Source: Doryteuthis pealeii (lineage: Eukaryota; Mollusca; Cephalopoda; Myopsida; Loliginidae). From it: a stretch of DNA of 64,000 nt. Position numbers and translations under genes: made by a program. The first letter of the stretch is position 1. Each line of letters begins with the position of its first letter. The notes under the pieces are model-generated. The model had not been told where the DNA came from. It ran no database searches and worked only from the letters and a program-made list of their open reading frames with translations. The stretch lies in the NCBI GenBank assembly GCA_023376005.1, contig CM042138.1, positions 89,951,991 through 90,015,990 on the forward strand, written 5' to 3'. This document shows, piece by piece, positions 45,096 through 56,739 of the stretch.

Positions 45096-45224
45096 AACAG
45101 AGAGAACACGCGAGATAATCGTGAAAGTGTGAATTCAAACTCCACAGATTTCCATTTATAATGGCATGCATAGGAAAGGCATAGTCCAGTATAAACAGAT
45201 TATCAGTTATATGGAAGTCAGACC
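45045..45224. repeat. (TA)n and spacer
   Basis: (TA)n 45046-45092, then unassigned DNA. Confidence 0.5.
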
Positions 45225-45375
45225 TCGTCGGTCGTAGTGGTATCAGTGCTGCTGTATGGCTGCACCACTTGGACCTTGACGAGTCACCTAGAAAATAGGC
45301 TGGATGGGAGCTGCACAGAAATACTGCGTGTGATCTTGAACAAATCGTGGAAGCAACATCCCACAAGAAAGCAGG
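45225..45375 (+). pseudogene. LINE reverse transcriptase C-terminal fragment
   Basis: The plus frame reads VLLYGCTTWTLTSHLENRLD and EILRVILNKSWKQHPTRKQV, the same conserved segment as 35685-35830. A short isolated remnant. Confidence 0.58.
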
Positions 45376-46339
45376 TATACTAGTGGATTTCAGAATTTAA
45401 ATTTTCAGTTCTCAGCTTCTTTTTATCGTTACATTTTTAGAAGTAAAAAAGGGAAATGAATTAAACGAATACATTTCTTTTAACTTTAAATTGCTAACTG
45501 GATTGGAAACCGAATCAGTCGCTTTTCAGTGAACCTTTTTGTAGACAACAATATTCTATTTACAACATAACAGTTGCTGAGCATTGGTGTATAATACAAA
45601 GTATTACCCCCTATATTTCTAACACAATGAAACTTGAATAAAGGTTATTATTATCAAATTTTTAGACCATTCAAAAGAAGAAACATTAAAAAAAAAAACA
45701 AAAAAAATCCTGATGATTTAAAAAAAAAATCAGCTTACAGAAATAATGAAAATTATGAATGAAAACAATATTTACATTTTCGCACCATTAAATCAATTTA
45801 AATTTAAAGTAGCCAAAAACAAATTATGACTACCGTTTTTTTAAACAAATTCTATGAAAAATCAACTAATAGTTAAATTTTCACAAAATTTTCGGAAATT
45901 ATTCATCTGTTGATGAAAATATGTTTGAAATAGGTTTTTTTCTTAAAATATGTTAGGGGAAATATTTTTTACGAGGTCTTCCCCTCCTCACCTATCATAT
46001 TTTATGGAATCTGAAAACAATGAACAGATAAAAAAAAGATTTTAATTTTTTTCTATAAAGATAATAGTTTGAATAATTATATCAGAAGATTTTTATAAGT
46101 TTCTATACGGGATTTTTTTTTAGTAAAAAAAACATGAATTCTGAATTTGCTAAAAAATGTCAATATTATGACATTTAAAAAAATATTTTCAATGTTAACA
46201 AAAAAAAAAAGATCCTTAAACACTGTAATACACAAATTTTCGGTGATTTAAAAAAAATTTTTTTAAGAACCCCAGGGGCTGTTCCTAAAATGTTTTCGTC
46301 CGGTCATGGACCATGTACTTTTACTAGTATATATATATA

Positions 46340-46372
<33 letters not shown>

Positions 46373-46520
46373 CGTAGGTGATTTACCAGGTAAGTTGGTA
46401 TAAGGATGATTCTAAGTTGAAACTTTCTGTCAACAGCAGACTATTAGAATTGTTCAGGACCAAGTTAAGAGTTCGATGTTCAATATTAATGAACAAAGCA
46501 ATATAATTGATTAAGAAAAA
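45376..46520. other. Very AT-rich stretch
   Basis: Homopolymeric A and T runs; no gene. GGTCATGGACC followed by ATGTACTTTTACTAGT at 46300-46326 could be a decayed Helitron 3' end. (TA)n at 46327-46371. Confidence 0.45.
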
Positions 46521-46910
46521 GGCTTAAAAATCGACATTTTGCGATTATAGATCTATTCCTACCCACAGGTATCTATGTATACCTATAAGTTTTATCAGAC
46601 CGCTAATCCCCTGATTAAGAATTTATTGAGGGAACAAAACCACCCAAATGACACCATCACCGCTAACTGCTTAAACAACCCCTAGTCATAAACGCTCCCT
46701 CCCAAGGGGATGAGAAGAACTAATACCGAAATCTTTTAAGGATTCCCCTGAAAAATGTTTATAGAGCCGCATAAATTTCTGTTCCCTATTTTCAATAAAG
46801 TTAGAGATCTGATGAAACGCATAGGTATACACAGATACCTATGGGTAGAAGTAGATCCATAACCCCAAAATGGCAGATTCTTAAGCCTTTTCTTTGACGA
46901 ACACACACAC
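46521..46910. repeat. Inverted repeat with arms of about 95 bp
   Basis: AAAAGGCTTAA..ATC, CCCACAGGTATCTATGTATA and ATCAGACCGCTAA (46525-46605) recur in reverse complement at 46797-46900 with about 10-15% divergence. The 190-bp loop has no gene. Confidence 0.6.
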
Positions 46911-46948
46911 CACACACAACTACACACACGCATATATTATATATATAT

Positions 46949-46993
<45 letters not shown>

Positions 46994-47939
46994 AAATGAA
47001 TCCGACGTTAGAGTATAGATAAAAGGATATGAAAACAACACAATATGCTGTTAAAGTGAAAAGATTTTATATCATATTCATAGCTAATATTGAACAATAT
47101 TTCGATTTATAAAAATCATCTTCAGAGCTTGTTTATACTCCAGACTTATCAATAGCGGAGACGAACATAATATGAATTTAAAACGAAAACATTGATGTTG
47201 CAAAAAAGTTATGCGGAAGTTTCAAATATAAGCAACCGCCAACGCTTTTCTCGGTCAGCGACAGTTATGAATCTTTTATTGTAACAGTTTTTGAAAAAAG
47301 AAGACAAACTCGATGATAGACAAATTCTCTTTTTCAAACAGGATGAGTAGAGTAGGCCCGCAACGGATTTTAGAAAATTATTTTTATTTTTGTATTTAAA
47401 TTTTTATTTTTGTATTTTTGTTTTTTCTTATGTATAAAGCAAAAAGTATGAATGATTGTAAGGTTTTTGGGATAATGTGAAATTTAAATTTGTTGGGAAG
47501 TATATGACGGAAATGGTTATGTGAAGGGTATTTTATGATTTCTGACTACAAGTGTCGCTAAATAAGGGGATATATTAAAAAAATGGTTTGGTGGGTGAGA
47601 ATAACGCAAGATTCCATAATTCTATGTAGAATATATATATGTAAAAGTATCCGACTGACTGGTAAGTTGGGGATGATTCTCTTTGTGATCATATATATCC
47701 TCTGTATATCCACAATACATGGCAATGCTAATGCACAGCTATAGATTTCTGCAAGATTATTTCAGGTCCCATAGAGAGCTCAATGTAAATTAATTAATTG
47801 ACTAATAATATACAGAGCAATATCTAAATTTTGGATACATTGTCTCAAGAAATTAAACATTTCCAGTGTGGCAATGAAACCAAACACAGATCTTTGCTTT
47901 TGTTTTTTAGATTTTTATTTGGATAACGGATGTTATTGC

Positions 47940-47981
<42 letters not shown>

Positions 47982-48110
47982 AAAAGAGAAATAAAAAGAA
48001 AAAAGTATTTTTCTTCATTGTAGTTTGTTTTCTTGGTTATTATGTAAAGGCTGTCTGACGCGACTGCGTTCATTTATTGAAATAAATTATAACAACCAAA
48101 TGACGATTTG

Positions 48111-48161
<51 letters not shown>

Positions 48162-48256
48162 TATATATGTGTTGTGTGTGTGTGTGTGTGTGTTGTGTGT
48201 TTGAGTCCACATATGCTTCTTTGTTAGTATATTTGATGAGTCTAATTTTCAGTTTT

Positions 48257-48320
<64 letters not shown>

Positions 48321-48800
48321 GGGAAAATATTTCTGGGTTTTAATATGAAGCACGAGGAAAATGTTTTGAACAAATGAAAAACTGAGTTGGATATAGTGTG
48401 TTCTAAGTTTTATTTATTATTACCAATATTTCAAAAATACCTTCTTTCTTTTACAAGGATTTTTGGATCGGCTGGCTTCAGTAGTCTCTGCTGTTTTATG
48501 GGTTAGATGTGTTTATGTCTAGACCTGTCTTTGATGGTCCTCTTCATCCACTGTCCTCTTCATTGGCTGGGCTGGAAGTAGCTGGGTGGGAAGGGAGGTA
48601 GGTCTGTAGGTCGTTGGTAGTGGGTGTGTGTGTGTGTGAAATATTTATAAAGCGTTTAAGTTACCAATGTGTATGTGTATGTGCGGAAGCAGACAATCCA
48701 TTTAGTTTCTATTTTGTTTGCATTCTTGTGTGGATGGAAAGTTGAGATCTGTTAAGATAACATTTTAAGTTGTTTAGTGTGTGTTGTGGCTTGTTAAAAT
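46911..48800. other. Microsatellite-rich non-coding stretch
   Basis: (TA)n at 46937-46990, 48114-48170 and 48264-48316; (ATT)n at 47942-47980; (TG)n near 48175. 47010-47160 resembles a retroelement end (minus: CTGAAGATGATTTTTATAAA, CGAAATATTG). 48440-48620 is a GC-richer patch with no domain. Confidence 0.45.
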
Positions 48801-49180
48801 GCTGGTAATCTGAACATTAGCTACATAAATGAGAGTAACCCCCCTTGTTTATTTCCATTTGAAGAAACCATATGTTTTGATCGGTCATTTTCATTTCACC
48901 GTAAATCTACACTGAAAATACAAATTTGTTCGAATCAATACAACTGCATGTTTTAACACACAAATATAAAAAAATATATTCTTAATTGTGCTCGCACATT
49001 ATTTGAAATGAACTTAATTGTTATTAAGAACACATTTTATGATATTTTCGTGTTAAAACATGCAGTTGTATTGATTACGGTGAAAATGGCCGACCAAAAC
49101 CTATGGCTTCGTCAAAGTGAAATAAATAAGGGGTGGTTACTCTCATTTATGTAGCTAATGTTCCGATTACCGAAATGTTT
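48800..49180. repeat. Large inverted repeat beside a GIY-YIG fragment
   Basis: Left arm 48802-48960 (ACATTAGCTACATAAATGAG, CAATACAACTGCATG) is the reverse complement of 49045-49180. The loop is about 90 bp. Arms carry the C-terminal flank of a Penelope-like element. Confidence 0.65.
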
Positions 49181-49313
49181 TGCTATAGGAGCATATTGGG
49201 GTTCTTGTCTAATGGCTAATTTATGTTTGTTAAATCTAAGTCTAAAGGTTGTTTGGGTCTTTCCTATGTATCCACTGGCTTTGCATTTGGTGCAGAAGAT
49301 GTAGTATATGACA

Positions 49314-49318
<5 letters not shown>
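49112..49318 (-). pseudogene. Penelope-like GIY-YIG endonuclease fragment
   Basis: The minus frame gives PVIYYIFCTKCKASGYIGKT followed by TTFRLRFNKHKLAIRQ and PIAKHFGNRN. IYYIFC..C....YIGKT..T...R...H is the GIY-YIG signature. The frame runs into an inverted repeat on one side and (TA)n on the other. Confidence 0.65.
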
Positions 49319-49372
<54 letters not shown>

Positions 49373-49740
49373 CAAAACGGATGTCTCCTGTTTAACGAGT
49401 TTATTAACGATCTTTTCAACTTTCTTTCTTGTTTGTATTTTTTTAGTAGTAGTGAGAGTAAGTAGAACTCGTAGTTATATTTAAGGGTGTGGGGGCTGGA
49501 AGGAGGCAGAATTATAGGGTTTAAAATGTAATTACTTTATTCGAAATTAATCTTATTTAAGGTTGTATTATTTGATGTATAGAGCTTCGTGTATTTGGAG
49601 TCTTTGGTGGACTAATCCACGGATTCCATCCAAATATGAAAAAAGTTGGCCAGAAAGCTTGAAAAGATCGATAATAAACTCGTTTAAACAGGAGACATCT
49701 GTTTTATTTAATTCTATATGTGTAAATGAAAGAATGCTGT

Positions 49741-49791
<51 letters not shown>
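49319..49791. other. (TA)n and spacer with short inverted copies
   Basis: (TA)n at 49319-49367 and 49745-49785. ACGGATGTCTCCTGTTTAAC at 49377 is the reverse complement of GTTTAAACAGGAGACATCTG near 49683, so the 300 bp are again a foldback. Confidence 0.5.
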
Positions 49792-49792
<1 letters not shown>

Positions 49793-50858
49793 TCATTCAA
49801 TAAGTTCTGGGCCTGACATATAGATGGCGCCACTAATAAAAAAAATCCATACGATTCTTATAAAGTAGCAACCTTCAAATGAAACGTGTCAAAATTTGAG
49901 CCCAATCGGATTATTAAATGATGCTGAACGCCAGGTCGTCCAAATTCGGCAGTGGTACCGGAAAACACTAAAAAACGCCACAAACTTTTTTGGCCTATCG
50001 TAAATTGAAGTTGCGTGAGATATCAGCGGAGTTGAAGATATCAGAAGGCAGTGTATTCACCATTTTAGTTGAACTTTTGTCAATGAGAAAGCTGTGTGGG
50101 TGCTGCGTTTGCTCACAGTCGATCAAAAACAACAACGCGTCGACGATTCAGAGTGTTGTTTGCAACTATTTCAACACAACAAAATGGAGTTTTTGCGTAA
50201 ATATGTGACAATGGATGAAGTCTGAATCCACCACTTCACTCTGGAGTCAAATCGGCGGTTAGTTGAGTGGACAGCAGCAGGTGAAAGCCGTCCAAAGCGT
50301 CCAAAGACGCACATAAGCAGACAAGGTTTTGGTCTCCGTATTTTAGGATGCGCAAGGTATTTTGTTTATCGATTACCTTGAGAAAAGAAGAACCATCAAT
50401 AGTGAATATTATATAATATTATTGGTGCGTTTGAAGGAGGAAATCGCCAAAAAAAGGCCACAAACGAAGAAGAAAAATGTGCTTTTTCAACAATACAATG
50501 CACTGTATCACAAGTTGATCGCAACGAAGGTAAAACTACATGAATTGCACTTCAAATTGCTTCCGCACCCACCCTATTCTCCAGATCTGCCCCCAGCGAC
50601 TACTTTGCAGAATACTATTTGCAGACCTCAAAAGAATGCTCCAGGGAAAAAGATTTGTCTTCAATGAAGAAGTGATATCGGAAAATTGGCCGTATTTTGA
50701 GGCCAAATACAAATCTTTCTAAAAAAGGCATCGAATTGTTAGAGAAGCTTTAGAATCAGTGTATCACTCTAGAAGGAGACTATGTTGATGAATATAGTCG
50801 AATTTTGCCTAAAGGTTGTTGTTTTATTAGTTAGGCCCGGGACTTATTTAGTGATGTC
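49792..50858 (+). mobile_element. Mariner element with decayed transposase and TIRs
   Basis: TIRs: 5' CATTCAATAAGTTCTGGGCC at 49794 and, reversed, 3' CATCACTAAATAAGTCCCGG ending about 50858. Inside, plus frames give KLKLREISAELKISEGSVFT (helix-turn-helix), MDEVWIHHFTLESNRRLVEW (first catalytic Asp block) and PPYSPDLPP (the block preceding the last catalytic Asp) in different frames. At least three frameshifts and stops: a dead mariner of about 1.07 kb. Confidence 0.75.
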
Positions 50859-50893
<35 letters not shown>

Positions 50894-50916
50894 TATTATG
50901 GCAAGCCCAACCCCTT

Positions 50917-51225
50917 TTTATCATATGGGTGCTAGAAGGCGGTGACTGCGGGTCTACATGCCCTGGGAATGACGTTAAACTCTATCTGATGGTGAGGTTC
51001 CAGTTTTGGAGGTTTGGGGAATGGGAGCACCCCTTCATCACCATTGCTCCCTGGTCCACTCTGACCCGGAGTGGTAGTACCTGTTAGGGTCCCATCTATG
51101 GGTTAAATAGAAAAATGTGTTTATAAAAAAATTGTATTATCCATTAAGAATTGATTTATTTCAAAACTTTATCGGCATTAAATAACCCACTGAGGTTGAT
51201 ATGCCGTAAAACAACCCCCCCCAAA
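50917..51225 (+). repeat. ATGCCG-tail retroposon copy
   Basis: ATATGGGTGCTAGAAGGCGG to GAGGTTGATATGCCGTAAAA and a C/A-rich tail. Plus orientation with intact 3' end. Confidence 0.62.
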
Positions 51226-51226
51226 A

Positions 51227-51258
<32 letters not shown>

Positions 51259-51480
51259 TATATATATATATTAATAAGTCATCCACAGACACGTGTTTCG
51301 GAGTTTCACGCCTCTTCAGTGTGGCTAGACACAACAGCAATACTTGGCTAGGGTCGAACTCCGACTGACTGTTTTCCAGACTGATTTCTTATCCCCTCGG
51401 CCACTGACAGTTGCTGTAGCGGGGCTGGTGTTTAAACTATTGAATACATAGGTTTGTTTATGTATTTTACGATCACAGAG
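51226..51480. other. (CA)n and unassigned repeat-like segment
   Basis: (CA)n 51228-51252; 51280-51450 (ACACGTGTTTCGGAGTTTCA) is of repeat type but not identified. Confidence 0.4.
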
Positions 51481-51489
51481 AGATCTAGT

Positions 51490-53745
51490 TTGCGAGCAAA
51501 CGATATAATAAATGGAAACTCAGCACGCCGACGACAGTCCGCATCTCTGCCTCTAGTTATACGGTTTATCGTTGCGACTTAAACTAGGGAGACGGGGTTT
51601 GTTTAGCGAATCTCGACATCCCGAAACCCATCCCGAGAGAAGCAGCAAATGAAACGGGGAGCGGGCCTGGCTCCTGTTGCTGGCACATAAACCAATGCCC
51701 CTTCCCACTCTTGCCACCAAACCCATGAGGACTAGGGGGATTTTATTTTCCACTGTTGTAGTTACCCCCTTTATACCGCGAGCAGTCAGAAAGGCACACG
51801 TTTAATACGGTCGGGATGCATCGAGCGGGATTTTAACACCCAGATCGCACCACAACGTATGCTTAATCAAAAGCAGATTACGAACATGGCCGGCAAATGT
51901 GGGTGATAAAAACAACGACAGAACATCCTATTTACTGAGAAGCCATGTTGTTTTATGTCTACTGTCTCTAAGACTCTTTGCTCGTGATTCAACCAGCGAC
52001 TCTTCTCTTGTGACCTTCACAGCTCTGTTCCCCTCCTCTCCCAGTTCCTCCACTCTTCGGTTTTCTGTTCCACCTCACCTTCGTTCCACATTTGATTTAC
52101 GTCGTTGCTCGCTCTAGTCTTTGGTTTTTTGGTTTGTTTTGTTTTACGGCATATCAACCTCAGTGGGTCATTTAATGCCGATAAAGTTTTGAAATAAATC
52201 AATTCTTAATGGAATCAATTTTTTTATAAATACATTTTTCTATTTAACCCATAGATGGGACTCGCTCTAGTCTATCGACTGAATGACCATTTTCTCTTCC
52301 CTCCCTCTCAGAGAAGCAGGCGTTTTATCTCCAACCTCTATAACCATAATGCTTAAGGCGCTTCTATAAAGAGGCCTTTTCTTCTCCTCTCTAACTTTTC
52401 GATGTTGCATGCCTGCCTACACCCACTCCTCGTTCACCCGTTTAGTTCCGATGTCTCAGGCAAGTCCTTGCCCTTTTTTGCATGAGGTAAGTCTCTTCTC
52501 TCACTACATCTACAGCTATTGAGAACCTCAGATCTTTAGTTAAGTAGTTCCCTAGTGTTGCAATAACTAACTATTGCCAGCTTTTCCCCCGTGCATAGAT
52601 GGCAATATCTATCCCCGGCTTTATATTTACAACGTTTCTTCACAATTTCCCATTTTAAGATAGGGTCGATACCTTTCATTTTAATGTCCCACACATAATT
52701 TGATAAAGCAGTGCTATATCTATACTTTTTATGTGTGAAACTACTTCTATGATTATAATATCTTTTTTTGAACTCGCCTTGAGGAGCCTATATAAACTTT
52801 TTCATCTCTACAGTTTTTAGGTTCACCCTCGTACACCTCAACCTTATAAACTATACATTCATATCTACATTTACCCCTAAATTACAATTACATCTAGGTG
52901 TTTCATTATCCTGTTTATAACTGTTAAGTTTTTTTAGCATTATACTTATTAATTATATTAGCTACATTAGGTGCATTGCTGTAGGTTAATTTAACAGTAT
53001 TTTTGTATAGGGTATACTTTTTCAATAGTTTAAAAAACTCTTTACCTATATTATTTACTACTGCCATGTTATATGGGGGTGTGGACCATAAATCTTTCCT
53101 AGGCTTATTTTTACCCCTATTGTTTTCGCTAGATGGGAAATTGTGAAGAAATGTAAATATAAAGCCGGGGATAGATATTGCCATCTATGCAGGGAGGAAA
53201 AGCTGGTATTAGTTAGTTATTGCAACACTAGGGAACTAATTAACCAAAGATATAAGGTTCTCAATAGCTGTAGACATAAAAAAAACATGGCTTCTCAGTA
53301 AATAGGATGTTCTGTCGTTGTTTTTATCACCCACATTTGCCGGCCATGTTCGTAATCTGCTTTTGATTAAGCATACGTTGTGGTGCGACCTGGGTGTTAA
53401 AACCCTACTCGATGCATCCCGACCGTATTAAACGTGTGCCTTTCTGACTGCTCGCGGTATAAAGGGGGGTAACGACAAGCAGTGGAAAATAAAATCCCCC
53501 TAGTCCTCATGGGTTTGGTGGCAAGAGTGGGAAGGGGCATTGGTTTATGCGCCAGCAACAGGAGCCAGGCCCGCTCCCCGATTCATTTGCTGCTTCTCTT
53601 GTGATGGATTTCGGGATGTCGAGATTCGCCAAACAAACCCTGTCTCCCTAGTTTAAGTCGCAGCGATGAACCGTATAACTAGAGGCAGAGATGCGGACTG
53701 TCGTCGGCGTGCTGAGTTTCCATTTATTGGAGGGATGACGATGGC
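51490..53745 (-). mobile_element. Penelope-like element between 0.47-kb inverted arms
   Basis: Arms: 51511-51965 and 53270-53728 are reverse complements with few differences (GCAGAGATGCGGACTGTCGT, GGGTTTGGTGGCAAGAGTGG). Between them, the minus strand encodes NKPRKDLWSTPPYNMAVVNN, GKEFFKLLKK, then CRYECIVYKVEVYEGE and VYIGSSR (GIY-YIG), matching the Penelope-like C-terminus. Inverted and direct terminal repeats are both known for Penelope-like elements. A SINE-like insert lies at 52121-52260. Confidence 0.62.
52121..52260 (-). mobile_element. ATGCCG-tail retroposon with 13-bp target duplication
   Basis: Flanked by CTCGCTCTAGTCT at 52108-52120 and 52261-52273. In minus orientation it runs from TCCCATCTATGGGTTAAATA to GGTTGATATGCCGTAAAACA with an A-rich tail. 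The perfect duplication defines the 5'-truncated unit exactly. Confidence 0.8.
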
Positions 53746-54346
53746 GACAGGGTATATATTTGTATTATGGGATACTGGTGTAATTTGGGATATATATTAG
53801 AACTAAGGTAGTGAGATTCAAATTTATAGTAAAAAAAAAGAAATATATAATAAAAACAAAAAATAAAATAATAGATTTAAATGGTGTTCTGTCTTTGTTT
53901 TTTATTGGTTGGTTTAGTTTATGCTAATTTATTTGAATCACGGTGGGAGGGATTGTATGATAGTACGTTTGCTCCAAGTCTCTTTAGTCAGATCTTTGCC
54001 CTGAAGAGCACTAAGCGAAACTTTTAGTAGGTATATCTGACTCATTAGGTTTAACTTTATTATTTGATCTACTTAGGTATTGAGCACTCTTTACTTTTTA
54101 GCTTTAGAATATCCTGGCGGTTTATATATATATATATTTTCACACATATATACATATAAATTGTTTTTTTCTTTTGGCCAAGTATTATAGTATCAACCGA
54201 TTATTTTCAGTTGGTACGACTATCTTGGTATTTTCTTTTTTTCAAGATTCTTTTTCCCCAGGTGATGTTTGGTAGTATATTTTTACAATGAAACTATTTG
54301 CCGGATTTTTTCTTACCGCAAGGGTTTACCAGCAAGTTTGGTATAT

Positions 54347-54410
<64 letters not shown>

Positions 54411-54499
54411 CTACCGGTTGTTTTATGCCGGGACTCTGTAATATGACATCATTTAAAACTAGACAAATACTGTTTAATAATTAAAACTGACACAGGAAA
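53746..54499. repeat. Spacer with a repeat shared with 6150-6440
   Basis: 54020-54345 parallels the earlier copy (TATCTGACTCATTAGGTTTA, TTTTGGCCAAGTATTATAGT, ACCGCAAGGGTTTACC). (TA)n at 54347-54406. Confidence 0.5.
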
Positions 54500-54642
54500 T
54501 ATATGAATATGAAACCACATTTTATTTTACAAACTTTCAAGTAACAAACGAAATCGAGATTCGAAATTTCATTCTGATGTTCCTGTACTGAAGAGGTCAA
54601 AGGTCTTTCCTGAAGTTGTCAAATATGGACTGATCGAAAACT
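54500..54642 (-). other. Gene B non-coding 3' UTR exon with poly(A) signal
   Basis: The acceptor TTGTTTTTTCAG precedes 54642 and AATAAA (minus strand) lies at 54521-54526. Aligns with 25150-25298 of gene A. The intron back to the stop-containing exon is about 1.1 kb and is largely (TA)n. Confidence 0.74.
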
Positions 54643-54748
54643 CTGAAAAAACAATGCAAATAAAGACGATTATTACAGAAGGCATTATTTGAAAAAAGTT
54701 AATAAACAATAGATTCGATATATGTATATTTCCACTCTATTTCTCATT

Positions 54749-54804
<56 letters not shown>

Positions 54805-55146
54805 TTGATTAATAATTAAAAAATAGTCTCTCTAATTTTACAACTGAAAATTTAAAAAATATTTTTCGAGTTGACTGTTATCTTAAATTTAAATATAACT
54901 CAAGTTACATATAAACTGGAAAAGAAACAGACAACATTAGCTACAATAAACAATTCAAATCATTTCTCAACAGAACTTCTCAAAGGTAAGATATCTATTC
55001 AATTCTATTCAGTTTTGAGTTTTAAGTTTTAAATTTCGTATTATCTTCCTCAATATCGTCATATATATTAACTTGATGCTTCAGAAGAGTCCATTAAAAA
55101 TAAAGTTGTCGTAGTTGTATCAGTACTACTGCATGGCTACACCGTA

Positions 55147-55198
<52 letters not shown>

Positions 55199-55278
55199 GG
55201 TAGTATTGAATGCTCGTTAGGCAGAGTATTATAAAACTACAACGTGATTATGTATGACAGTATCACTGTAATATTTAG

Positions 55279-55310
<32 letters not shown>

Positions 55311-55551
55311 GCCCATAAATAAGTACAAACTACTAATTATTAAATAGAAAGTTAACTTCTGATCTAATAAAGTGACACAAGAGGGTTGGTTAAGAAATAA
55401 TTTTTAATAATATTTGTTTTCTTTTGCTAATATTTCACTATAGATAATAAAACTTTGTTCATAAAGAATTTGTCAGGTCTGTACTTATCTATGAGAAATG
55501 ATCTCTATATTTCTCATATCTCTTTCTCTCCCTCTCTCTTATATATATATA

Positions 55552-55582
<31 letters not shown>

Positions 55583-55697
55583 GTGATGAGGATCATTTCA
55601 TGTGGACCTCAACTGTAGCAATATAAGTTATTGAGAGCTGCAGTTGAAATAAATTAGTACGATGAAGCAAATCAAGGTTTTTTTCCTTCATTCATTC

Positions 55698-55752
<55 letters not shown>

Positions 55753-55760
55753 TTACTTAC
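54643..55760. repeat. Gene B last intron
   Basis: (TA)n at 54752-54800, 55148-55195, 55541-55581 and 55700-55749; (CTAT)n at 55280-55310. A LINE scrap near 55105-55145 (VVVSVLLHGYTVA). No other gene. Confidence 0.6.
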
Positions 55761-56739
55761 CGGTTTAATATTGGAGCATATCATTTAGTGCACCAAGTTT
55801 AGTAGAGACCGTAGCCTACAGCACCATATGGGGCATGATGAGTAGTGTGGCTAACGGCTGTGGCTGCTGGATAGTGAAGACCGTATCCGAGACCGTAACC
55901 TCCAAGTCCATATCCTCCGTGGTGAACTGTGCTTACGGCTCCTCCATAGAGACCACCATAACCTCCGAGTCCATATCCCAAACCACCATAAAGACCACCA
56001 TATGCGTAAGGAGCATGGTGAGTGGTGTGGCTAACAGCTGTGGCTGCTGGATAGTGAAGGCCGTATCCGAGACCGTAACCTCCAAGTCCATATCCTCCGT
56101 GGTGAACTGTGCTTACGGCTCCTCCATAGAGACCACCATAACCTCCGAGTCCATATCCCAAACCACCATAAAGACCACCATATGCGTAAGGAGCATGGTG
56201 AGTGGTGTGGCTAACAGCTGTGGCTGCTGGATAGTGAAGGCCGTATCCGAGACCGTAACCTCCAAGTCCATATCCTGCGTGGTGAACTGAGCTTACGGCT
56301 CCTCCATAGAGACCACCATAACCTCCGAGTCCATATCCCAAACCACCATAAAGACCACCATATGCGTAAGGAGCATGATGAGTAGTGTGGCTAACAGCTG
56401 TGGCTGCTGGGTAGTGAAGGCCGTATCCGAGACCGTAACCTCCGAGTCCATATCCTAAACCACCATAGAGACCTCCATATGCGTAAGGGGCATGGTGAGT
56501 GGTGTGGCTGACAGCTGTGGCTGCTGGGTAGTGAAGTCCGTATCCGAGACCATATCCTCCGAGTCCATATCCTGCGTGGTATCCCAAACCACCATAGAGA
56601 CCACCATATCCGTAAGGAGCATGGTGTGTGGTGTGGCTAACGGCTGCGGCTCCTAGACCACCATAGAGACCTCCATATCCATGATGAGTTGTTTGTCTGT
56701 AAGTTGTAGCGCCAGGGTAGCCATAACCACCCAAAACAC
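55761..56739 (-). CDS. Gene B exon with the whole mature repeat region
   Basis: The acceptor CTTGACAG precedes 56739; the donor CCG|GTAAGT follows 55761, 38 nt past the TAA at 55799-55801, the same spacing as in gene A. The coding DNA carries three tandem 180-bp units with near-identical sequence (anchors near 55861, 56041 and 56221), then a boundary at 56401 and a shorter 117-bp unit. GC content is far above the flanks. Confidence 0.88.
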
